Of a DNA stretch of 64,000 nt, positions 52,681 to 64,000 are shown in pieces (positions within the stretch are counted from its first letter, which is position 1; each line of letters opens with the position of its first letter). A program made the translations under genes and the position numbers. Source of the DNA: Streptomyces sp. NBC_00683 (lineage in GTDB: Bacteria; Actinomycetota; Actinomycetes; Streptomycetales; Streptomycetaceae); NCBI RefSeq assembly GCF_036226745.1, contig NZ_CP109013.1, positions 1,054,001-1,118,000 of the forward strand, given 5' to 3'. The notes under the pieces are model-generated. The model searched no databases and was not told the origin of the DNA. It worked only from the letters and a program-made list of their open reading frames with translations.

Positions 52681-54311
52681 CGAAGGACGGCAGCACGGCC
52701 GGGGTGAGCGAGCGGCCGGGCCGGTTCGCACGGCTGTCGGTGCAGAACTGGGTCCATCTGATCCTGGCCGGCTTCGTGCTGATGGTCTGCGGGTGCCTGG
52801 TCGTCGGCGGCCTCGTCCTTTCCCGCATATCCGACCGGACCACGGAGCTGGTGGACCGTATCCAGCCCGCCCGCTCCTGGTCGTACCAGTTGCAGAACTC
52901 CCTTCTGGACCAGGAGACCGGGGTGCGCGGCTTCGCGCTCACCGGAGACGCGTCGTTCCTGGAGCCCTACGAGGCGGGCATGCGGGCCGAACGGCAGAGG
53001 CTGGACCGGGTACGCGCTCTTGTCGGGGACGAACAGCCCTTCGCCGGGGACGTGGACCGGATCGAGAAGGCCTCCCGGCAGTGGCGCCTGCTCCGGGCCG
53101 AGCCGCTGATCGCCGGTGTCCGCGGGGCGGGGCCCGCGGGCGAGTCCTCGGAGCCGATCCGGCAGAGCAAGGCGGAGTTCGACACGCTGCGAAAGCTGTA
53201 CACGGAGCAGCAGTCCCATCTGGACGTCGCCCGCGATCAGGCTCGTGCCGATCTCGGTGTGGCACGCACGACCCGGGACCGGGTTCTCCTCGCGCTCGTG
53301 ATCGGCTTCGTGCTGGCCGTCGTGTCGCTCAGTCTGCTGCTGAACCGGATGGTGGGTCGGCCTCTCAGCGCACTGACCGCGGCGTCGGACACGGTCCGGT
53401 CGGGCACCTTCGCCGGGAGGATCGAGGTCCGCGGTCCGTCCGACGTACGGGCGGTGGCTGCCGCGGTGGAGGACATGCGCCGCCGCCTGGTGGCGGAGCT
53501 CGCCGAGTCCCGCGAGCAGGAGACCCTGCTGGCCGAACAGGCCGAGGAACTGCGCCGGTCCAACTCCGAACTGGAGCAGTTCGCCTACGTCGCCTCGCAC
53601 GACCTGCAGGAGCCCTTGCGCAAGGTGGCCTCCTTCTGTCAGCTGCTGGAGAAGCGGTACGGCACGGAGCTGGACGAACGCGGCAAGCAGTACATCGACT
53701 TCGCGGTCGACGGCGCCGAGCGGATGCGGGTGCTCATCGAGGATCTGCTCACCTTTTCCCGGGTGGGACGGGTCCATGAGAGCTGGAAGCCCGTCGATCT
53801 CGACCGCTCCCTGGACCGGGCCCTGGCGAATCTCACCCTGGCCGTCGAGGAGTCGGGGGCCACCGTCGTACGCGAGGACCGGTTGCCGGAACTGCTCGGC
53901 GACGCGACGTCGCTGACCATGGTCTGGCAGAACCTCATCGGCAACGCGGTCAAGTTCCGCCGTCCGGATGTGCCGTGCCGGATCACCGTCGGATGTGTGC
54001 GGGAGGGCGAGGACTGGCATCTGACGGTCGCGGACACCGGCATCGGGATCGCCCCGGAGTTCTCGGACAAGGTGTTCGTCATCTTCCAGCGCCTGCACGA
54101 CCGCGACGCGTACGAGGGCACGGGTATCGGGCTCGCCCTCTGCCGCAAGATCGTCGAGTTCCACGGTGGCCGGATCTGGCTGGACCCGGGCCCGGACGAG
54201 GGCACGCTCATCCACTTCACCCTGCCCGTCGCCCCCGAGGCGCCCACGCACACCACGGCGGAACTGCTCGCGCCCGCCCTGATCAGCCCGCAGTCGGGAG
54301 AGGCACGGTGA
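52677..54311 (+). CDS. CHASE3-HAMP sensor histidine kinase
   Basis: A 544-aa membrane kinase: two transmembrane helices (LILAGFVLMVCGCLVVGGLVL and LLALVIGFVLAVVSLSLLL) flank an extracellular CHASE3 domain (QLQNSLLDQETGVRGFALTG); then HAMP (about 225-285), a coiled coil, a phytochrome-like HisKA (FAYVASHDLQEPLRKVASF) and HATPase_c (NLIGNAVKFRR, VADTGIGIAPEF, GTGIGLALCRKIVEFHGG). Coupled to the receiver-PP2C gene by GTGA overlap. Probably senses an extracytoplasmic signal and sets the phosphatase activity. Confidence 0.92.
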   Translation: MTKDGSTAGVSERPGRFARLSVQNWVHLILAGFVLMVCGCLVVGGLVLSRISDRTTELVDRIQPARSWSYQLQNSLLDQETGVRGFALTGDASFLEPYEAGMRAERQRLDRVRALVGDEQPFAGDVDRIEKASRQWRLLRAEPLIAGVRGAGPAGESSEPIRQSKAEFDTLRKLYTEQQSHLDVARDQARADLGVARTTRDRVLLALVIGFVLAVVSLSLLLNRMVGRPLSALTAASDTVRSGTFAGRIEVRGPSDVRAVAAAVEDMRRRLVAELAESREQETLLAEQAEELRRSNSELEQFAYVASHDLQEPLRKVASFCQLLEKRYGTELDERGKQYIDFAVDGAERMRVLIEDLLTFSRVGRVHESWKPVDLDRSLDRALANLTLAVEESGATVVREDRLPELLGDATSLTMVWQNLIGNAVKFRRPDVPCRITVGCVREGEDWHLTVADTGIGIAPEFSDKVFVIFQRLHDRDAYEGTGIGLALCRKIVEFHGGRIWLDPGPDEGTLIHFTLPVAPEAPTHTTAELLAPALISPQSGEAR

Positions 54312-54385
54312 ATCGTCGGCTCGGCGCGGCAGATCGACAACTTCTCCATGACCGTGGTACGGCCGCCCGGTCGTGCGTAAGATCT

Positions 54386-54412
54386 GAGAGATCTCCCGGA
54401 GTGGGATCTCTC
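54386..54412. promoter_or_regulatory. Inverted repeat before the ATPase gene
   Basis: GAGAGATC-N11-GATCTCTC, extendable to GAGAGATCtCCC/GGGATCTCTC with one bulge. It is followed 5 nt later by GGGTAG, which resembles the -10 (GGGTA) of SigB-type promoters, but a GTTT -35 at the right distance is absent. Candidate operator or weak terminator for the kinase gene. Confidence 0.3.
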
Positions 54413-54477
54413 GACGCGGGTAGACGAACGGCGAGAAGAGGTCTCCGACCTCCCCTGCGGCGCCTTGGCTGGAGCAC

Positions 54478-54933
54478 ATGAACGAACAGGCCACCTCACG
54501 GCCGGACGACCCCGTACAGGGGGCGCCGGTCACGGAGGTTCTGCTCGCTGCCGAGGTGTTCGACGGCGAACCGGGATGCATCGCGCAGGCCCGCGCCCTG
54601 GCCGACCGCTTCCTGGCGCGGCTCGCGGCGGAGTGGCTCGCGGTCCTCGGTGAGCACACCCGCAGCGATCTGATGCTGGCGGTGAGCGAGCTCGTCACCA
54701 ACGCGGACCGCTACAGCCACGGCCCCTATCTGCTGGAGCTCGAGGGGAACGCGGACCGTATCAGCGTCACGGTGTACGACAGCAGCACGGCGCTTCCGGT
54801 CCTCTACGCCCCCGACCCTGCCCGTCTCGGCGGTCACGGCATGGAGATCGTGGTCGCGCTCTGCGACCGGGTGACGGCCGAGCGGGTCCCTGTGGGCAAG
54901 CGCATCCGGGCCGAGTTCCAGCTCAGTACCTGA
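54478..54933 (+). CDS. RsbW-like ATP-binding protein (anti-sigma type)
   Basis: A 151-aa GHKL ATPase of the short Streptomyces type: LMLAVSELVTNADRYSHGPYLL is the N box, VTVYDSS the G1-like segment and LGGHGMEIVVALCDRV the G2 box. These are relatives of RsbW/SpoIIAB anti-sigma kinases. Following a receiver-PP2C and a kinase, and 3 kb from a SigB-type sigma gene, it is a candidate anti-sigma factor of the block; no STAS anti-anti-sigma gene is present. A hairpin terminator follows. Confidence 0.85.
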   Translation: MNEQATSRPDDPVQGAPVTEVLLAAEVFDGEPGCIAQARALADRFLARLAAEWLAVLGEHTRSDLMLAVSELVTNADRYSHGPYLLELEGNADRISVTVYDSSTALPVLYAPDPARLGGHGMEIVVALCDRVTAERVPVGKRIRAEFQLST

Positions 54934-54945
54934 ACCTGCGGCGGC

Positions 54946-54979
54946 GCCCCGCCCCGGACCGCGTGGTCCGGGGCGGGGC
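54946..54979. terminator. Bidirectional terminator between the ATPase and GH92 genes
   Basis: GCCCCGCCCCGGACC / GGTCCGGGGCGGGGC, perfect 15-bp stem with loop GCGT, between convergent stop codons. Confidence 0.8.
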
Positions 54980-54990
54980 ACCGCTGTCGT

Positions 54991-57342
54991 TCAGCGCAGG
55001 GCCGGCGGGGCGTCGGCGGGAGCCGTGCCCCACGCGGAGGGCTCGCTGCCCACCTCGAAGGAGAGCGAACGTGCCGAGCGGATGTCCTCGGTGGTGAGGT
55101 ACGTCCTGGACTGGTCCGCCCCGTCGAGCCGGGCCGACTGGATGTAGCGGTCGGTGTCGGAGGTACCGGGAGCCCGCACGGTGAACGAACCCCGCGGGTA
55201 GTAGCGGCGGTCCAGCGTCAGGTCGACCCGGTCGAAGACGGGCGTGGACAGGCCCCAGGTGTCGGTACCGGGCTGGACCGGGAAGATCCCGATCGAGGAC
55301 AGTACGTCCCAGGCGGACATGGTGCCCACGTCGTCGTTGCCCGTCATGCCGGTCGGGGTGTCGGTGAAGAGCGTGAGCGCACCGTGGACCACGTCGGTCG
55401 TCTTCCACGGCTGCCCGGTCGACAGGTAGGTGTACGGGGCGATCAGGTCGGGCTCGTTCTGCGGGTTGTACTTGTCGGCGTTGTAGTAGTCGTACGGGCC
55501 GTTGACCCACACTTCGCGCACCGTCTTCGCCGGGTCGGCGAGCAGCTGCTCGTACGCGAAGAAGGAGTCGAGGCGCTCGTTCGTCGCGTCCGTGCCGCCG
55601 ATCAGACCGACGAGGCCGGGCAGGTCCTGCGGGACGAGCCACTGGTACTGCCAGGACGTGCCCTCGTGGAAGCCCTCGCTCTTCGCGGGGTCGGCGGGCC
55701 CGGCGAAGGCACCCTTCTCGTCGCGGGAGCGGAAGAAGCCGGTCGAACTGTCGAAGATCCGGTGGTAGTTCTGCGCACGCTCCCGGTAGCGACGGGCGTC
55801 GTCGTCGTGGCCCAGATCGGCGGCCATCTCGCCGAGCATCGCGTCCGACAGCGCGTACTCGAGGGTCGCTGAACCGCCGTGGTCGTAGTCGGAGTCACCG
55901 GGCTTGGCGTGCGGACGGCCCTTGATGTACGGGGCGAATCCCTCCGCGAGGTACTCCTTGTTGGCCTCGCGGCCGACGGCCGGGGACTCGGCGGGCGGGA
56001 CGCCGTCCGCGTTCTTCTTCAGGGTGCGGTACGCCTGTTCCTCGTACCCCTTGAGGAGTCCCTGCTGGTAGGCGTTGGTCAGGTAGGGGGTGACGGGGTC
56101 ACCGGTCATGATGTTCGTCTCGACCGTGCCGTAGCCCCACTTGGGCAGCCAGCCGCTCTGCTCGTCGATCTTCAGGACGGAGATCGCCATGTCCCGGGCC
56201 TCGCGCGGGGCGAGCAGGGAGAGCAGTTGGGCCTGGGTGCGGTAGGTGTCCCACAACGACCAGTTCTGGTAGTACCTGTAGCCCTTGGCCCGGTGGATCT
56301 TCTGGTCCCACCCGGTGTAGCGGCCGTCCACGTCCTGGCCGGTGTTCGGGCCGAGGAAGGAACGGTAGAGCGAGGAGTAGAAGGTTCGCCGCTGGGTCTC
56401 GGTCCCGCCCTGTGCGCGTACGTCGTCCAGGCGGTCCTCCCACGCGGCCTGTGCGGCGCGGGCGACCCGGTCGAAGCTGCGGCCTCCCTCGGCGCGCAGG
56501 TTGCCGGCGGCGCCGGCCGCGTCGACGTAGCTGATGGCGGTGGTGGCCTCGACGGTCCGGTCCTTCGTGGTGTCGAAGCGGACCCAGGCGCCGTTGCCCG
56601 CGGCACCGGTGGACTGCTGGGCATCGGTGACCGCCCCGTCCTTCCAGGTGCCGGAGTCGGCGAAGGGGCGGTCGAACCGGGTGACGGTGTAGAGCGTGTA
56701 CGGCTTGGTGTCCTGGCAGAACCCACGCCCGGTGACGGCCGTGCGGACCGTGCGGGAGTCCAGCACCTCCACCGTGGTGCTGACCGTGCGGTGCAGCGAC
56801 TGACCGGCGTTGATCAGGACGTTGGCCTTGTCGGTGGCCGGAAAGGTGTACCGCTGGACGCCGGTGCGCTCCGTGGCGGTCAGCTCCGCGTTGATCCCGC
56901 CGTACGAGGTGAGCCCGACCTGGTAGTAGCCGGGACTCGCCTTCTCGTCGTCGTGGCTGAACCCGGAGGCGTACTTCGTGTTGTCCGTCTCGGTGATGTC
57001 CCCGGTGGTGGGCAGCACGGGGAGGTCGCCACCGAGGCCGCAGCCGACGCCGGAGATGTGGGTACTGCTGAAGCCCCGGATCTGGTTGTCGGTGTAGTCG
57101 TACCCGACGGCGTGGCCGGTGTCCGGCGAGAGCTGGACCATGGAGAACGGGACGGCCGCACCGGGGTAGGTGTTGCCCTCGTTCTGGGTGCCGATGAAGG
57201 GATTCACCAGATCGGTCAGCCGGCCCTCGGCGCGGGGGGCCGCCTGTGCCGCGGGGCCGGTGGTGAGAACGCCGCCGAGAAGCGCGACGGCTGCGAGCGT
57301 CGCCGCCGGTCCGCGCAGTCTCGGCCGTTGGGTCCGGTGCAT
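54991..57342 (-). CDS. Secreted GH92 family alpha-mannosidase
   Basis: A 783-aa exported enzyme: signal peptide (GPAATLAAVALLGGVLTTGPAAQA), an N-terminal beta-sandwich (LVNPFIGTQNEGNTYPGAAVPF, about 45-280) and an alpha/alpha-barrel catalytic domain. Landmarks: YRYYQNWSLWDTYRTQAQLL, GGSATLEYALSDAMLG, EGTSWQYQWLVPQD and TGNDDVGTMSAWDVLSSIG, containing the conserved Glu and Asp pair of calcium-dependent GH92 enzymes. It would trim alpha-1,2-type mannosides from external glycans. AAGGAGG lies 9 nt before the ATG. A 12-bp palindrome 27 bp upstream is a likely repressor site. Confidence 0.93.
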   Translation of the reverse strand: MHRTQRPRLRGPAATLAAVALLGGVLTTGPAAQAAPRAEGRLTDLVNPFIGTQNEGNTYPGAAVPFSMVQLSPDTGHAVGYDYTDNQIRGFSSTHISGVGCGLGGDLPVLPTTGDITETDNTKYASGFSHDDEKASPGYYQVGLTSYGGINAELTATERTGVQRYTFPATDKANVLINAGQSLHRTVSTTVEVLDSRTVRTAVTGRGFCQDTKPYTLYTVTRFDRPFADSGTWKDGAVTDAQQSTGAAGNGAWVRFDTTKDRTVEATTAISYVDAAGAAGNLRAEGGRSFDRVARAAQAAWEDRLDDVRAQGGTETQRRTFYSSLYRSFLGPNTGQDVDGRYTGWDQKIHRAKGYRYYQNWSLWDTYRTQAQLLSLLAPREARDMAISVLKIDEQSGWLPKWGYGTVETNIMTGDPVTPYLTNAYQQGLLKGYEEQAYRTLKKNADGVPPAESPAVGREANKEYLAEGFAPYIKGRPHAKPGDSDYDHGGSATLEYALSDAMLGEMAADLGHDDDARRYRERAQNYHRIFDSSTGFFRSRDEKGAFAGPADPAKSEGFHEGTSWQYQWLVPQDLPGLVGLIGGTDATNERLDSFFAYEQLLADPAKTVREVWVNGPYDYYNADKYNPQNEPDLIAPYTYLSTGQPWKTTDVVHGALTLFTDTPTGMTGNDDVGTMSAWDVLSSIGIFPVQPGTDTWGLSTPVFDRVDLTLDRRYYPRGSFTVRAPGTSDTDRYIQSARLDGADQSRTYLTTEDIRSARSLSFEVGSEPSAWGTAPADAPPALR

Positions 57343-57368
57343 GGGGAAATTCCTCCTTGGACAGCGTT

Positions 57369-57380
57369 GACAACGTTGTC
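57369..57380. promoter_or_regulatory. Operator upstream of the GH92 gene
   Basis: Perfect palindrome GACAACGTTGTC, with TT...GG flanks. It lies between the probable promoter and the ribosome-binding site. The central AACGTT is typical of LacI-family or ROK repressor sites. Confidence 0.55.
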
Positions 57381-57621
57381 GGAGTGCGTCCGTACATCGT
57401 TGCAAGAACAGGCAGTGGCATGACAACACGGCACCGGGCCGCTGTCCAGGTTCACGGCACACAGAACTCGGCGACAGGGCTCGCCCGCACCGGGTTTTCT
57501 CCCATTCCTTCTGATTTCGGGTACTCACCGCATCGGACCGTCAGCGCTCCGTGTGTCTCAGGGCCCATCTTCTGAGGCCTGAGGCAAGGAGGACTACCGT
57601 CGAGAGGAGGACGTAGGAGTG
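57381..57621. other. Promoter region between GH92 and the transporter unit
   Basis: No gene supported. Plus strand near 57494-57524 has GTTTTCT...CGGGTAC, reminiscent of a SigB promoter but with the wrong spacing (21 nt). The last 50 bases are purine-rich with three GGAGG-like runs (CAAGGAGGAC, GAGAGGAGGAC, GTAGGAGTG). Confidence 0.35.
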
Positions 57622-57704
57622 ATGTACGTACTACTGGAGCAGTACGCCGAATCGCCGCCTCAAGGACGACGACTGGGCGGCTCCGACAGGACATCGTGGT
57701 GTAC

Positions 57705-57708
<4 letters not shown>
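57622..57708 (+). CDS. 28-codon leader frame coupled to the DMT transporter gene
   Basis: ATG preceded by GGAGGACGTAGGAGTG and followed by codons for MYVLLEQYAESPPQGRRLGG then SDRTSWCT; the TGA overlaps the ATG of the transporter (ATGA). The good ribosome site and exact overlap suggest it is translated and couples initiation of the transporter. Whether the peptide itself has a function or acts as an attenuating leader is unknown. Confidence 0.45.
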
Positions 57709-62852
<5,144 letters not shown>

Positions 62853-62855
62853 TGC

Positions 62856-62861
62856 TATAAA
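62856..62861 (+). promoter_or_regulatory. -10 box of the LacI gene, leaderless
   Basis: TATAAA 7 nt before the ATG with no ribosome site between; the local base composition is AT-rich compared with flanking genes. Confidence 0.5.
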
Positions 62862-62868
62862 TGCGCTC

Positions 62869-63948
62869 ATGACGGATGACCAGCGCACGGCCGGAGCGGC
62901 ACCCACCCTGGAGGACGTGGCGAGGGCGGCCGGCGTTTCGCGCGCGACCGTCTCGCGGGTCATCAACGGGGTGCGCAATGTCGACCCCGCCATCCAGGAG
63001 GCCGTGCGTCAGGCCGTCTCCGTCACGGGCTACGCGCCCAACCGCGCGGCCCGCTCCCTGGTCACGCGGCGGGCGGACGCCATCGTCCTGGTCGTGTCGG
63101 GCGCGGGCGTCGAGACGGACGAGGGAGACGGAGCGGGGGCGTCCGAGGGGGGCTCCTTCACCGCCCGGGTATTCGCCGACCCGTTCTTCGGCCGGGTCGT
63201 GACAGGAGTCGTCAACTACCTGCGACCGCGCGGGATGCACCCGGTCCTGATGTTCGCCGAGACCCCGCGGGCCCGGGACGAGGTGGTGTCCTACCTGCGG
63301 CAGGGCAGCGCCGACGGGGCGCTGATCGTGTCGACCCACGCCGAGGACCCGTTGCCGGGGCTGATCACGGACGCGGGACTGCCCGCGGTGCTGTACGCGC
63401 GTCCCGCCCGGCCGGTACGGATCAGCTACGTCGATCTGGCCAACCGGGAGGGTGCCGGGCTCGCCGCCGAACATCTGCTGGCACGCGGCTGCCGTCGGAT
63501 CGCCACGATCACCGGCCCGCTGGACGTGCCCGCCGGGCAGGAGCGCCTGGCCGGTTTCCGGGACACGATGGCGCGGCGCGGACACCCGTACATCCCGATC
63601 GCCGAGGGGCAGTTCACCCAGGAGAGCGGCGAGGCCGCGATGGAGCGGCTGCTGACGGAACACCCCGACCTGGACGGGGTGTTCGCGGGGAACGACCTGA
63701 TGGCCATGGGCGCCTGCCACGTCCTGCGGGAGCACGGCAGGCGGGTTCCCTCGGACGTGGCCGTGATCGGCTTCGACGACAGCAGCGCGGCCTCCGCCTG
63801 CCGGCCGCCGCTCACGACGGTGCGGCAGCCGGTGGAGGACATGGCGGCGGAGATGGCGCGACTGCTGCTGGACCGCCTCACGTCACCGGACAGCCCTGCG
63901 ACATCGGTGATCCACGAACCGGCCCTCGTGGTGCGGGATTCCGCCTGA
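62869..63948 (+). CDS. LacI family repressor of the GH3 gene
   Basis: A 359-aa repressor: HTH TLEDVARAAGVSRATVSRVING (about 10-31), hinge VTGYAPNRAARSL, then the effector domain (about 65-350, IVLVVSGAG, FFGRVVTGVVNYLR, VFAGNDLMAMGACHVLRE, GFDDSSAASACRPPLTTVRQP). A disordered acidic insert (TDEGDGAGASEGGS) interrupts the early effector domain. Autoregulation and control of GH3 are implied by two identical operators. The inducer is probably a short glucoside. Confidence 0.93.
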   Translation: MTDDQRTAGAAPTLEDVARAAGVSRATVSRVINGVRNVDPAIQEAVRQAVSVTGYAPNRAARSLVTRRADAIVLVVSGAGVETDEGDGAGASEGGSFTARVFADPFFGRVVTGVVNYLRPRGMHPVLMFAETPRARDEVVSYLRQGSADGALIVSTHAEDPLPGLITDAGLPAVLYARPARPVRISYVDLANREGAGLAAEHLLARGCRRIATITGPLDVPAGQERLAGFRDTMARRGHPYIPIAEGQFTQESGEAAMERLLTEHPDLDGVFAGNDLMAMGACHVLREHGRRVPSDVAVIGFDDSSAASACRPPLTTVRQPVEDMAAEMARLLLDRLTSPDSPATSVIHEPALVVRDSA

Positions 63949-64000
63949 CGCTCCGGCCGGGCCTCCGGTGAGGTCCTGGCCGACGGTCCGGCGGTAGGGG

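Noticed and set aside
54418..54423. GGGTAG as a SigB-family -10 box for the ATPase gene
   Set aside because: No GTTT -35 element at 14-16 nt; kept only as a weak note at the inverted repeat.
57494..57524. GTTT...GGGTAC, SigB-like promoter
   Set aside because: Spacing is 21 nt instead of 14-16 and the gene start is far downstream.

Overview
The window is a GC-rich actinobacterial chromosome segment with tightly packed genes, GTG/TTG starts, four-base start/stop overlaps and GC-driven shadow frames. It is almost certainly from Streptomyces. Gene content and order (thioredoxin, ergothioneine operon, ornithine-lipid acyltransferases, second succinate dehydrogenase, LysR regulator, PAS-GGDEF-EAL protein, SCO0930-type lipoprotein) resemble, from memory, the SCO088x-SCO093x stretch of S. 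coelicolor. No tRNA, rRNA, CRISPR array or complete mobile element was seen. The first 149 bases carry the tail of a lower-GC, coiled-coil-rich gene.

Layout: 0.3-5 kb holds a flavin disulfide oxidoreductase divergent from a thioredoxin that has a consensus SigR promoter, a LacI regulator and a secreted GH18 protein. 5-6.4 kb holds a solitary MazF/PemK-like protein convergent with a microbial-type PARG. 6.5-10.9 kb is the ergothioneine operon egtABCD. 10.8-12.5 kb is the probable olsB-olsA pair. 12.7-16.2 kb has an orphan sugar-binding lipoprotein, a dodecin and small stress-type genes. 16.3-19.7 kb is sdhCAB with a divergent LysR regulator whose 3' end is abnormal. 20.8-24.9 kb holds a c-di-GMP enzyme (probable RmdA), a methyltransferase and a lipoprotein.

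25-31.7 kb is a cell-envelope island: a polyproline surface protein, a DUF4239 membrane protein, two paralogous secreted proteins with identical pre-membrane motifs, a class F sortase, a polysaccharide deacetylase and a CapA-family lipoprotein. 31.9-38.8 kb has an ECF sigma factor overlapped by a zinc-finger gene, a LytS/LytTR two-component system interleaved with a DUF485/solute symporter pair, an anti-sigma-like protein and an Fpg/Nei glycosylase. 38.9-46.7 kb has an amidohydrolase, a WS/DGAT, a PAS-GAF-SpoIIE-ATPase protein and a YndJ-DUF1990-lipase maturation factor operon controlled by two palindromic operators.

47-55 kb has a zinc-ribbon SDR protein without the usual catalytic Tyr, an MFS transporter, and a signalling block of SigB/SigF-family sigma factor, receiver-PP2C phosphatase, CHASE3 histidine kinase and anti-sigma-type ATPase. 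55-64 kb has a GH92 mannosidase, a transporter preceded by a coupled 28-codon frame, a transglycosylase-LysM-M23 wall hydrolase, and a GH3 glucosidase plus LacI repressor joined by two identical 14-bp operators.

Regulatory DNA is the most informative non-coding content: a SigR promoter, several palindromic operators placed on or near promoters, a set of apparently leaderless promoters with a -10 box 6-8 nt before the start codon, and strong hairpin terminators between convergent genes.
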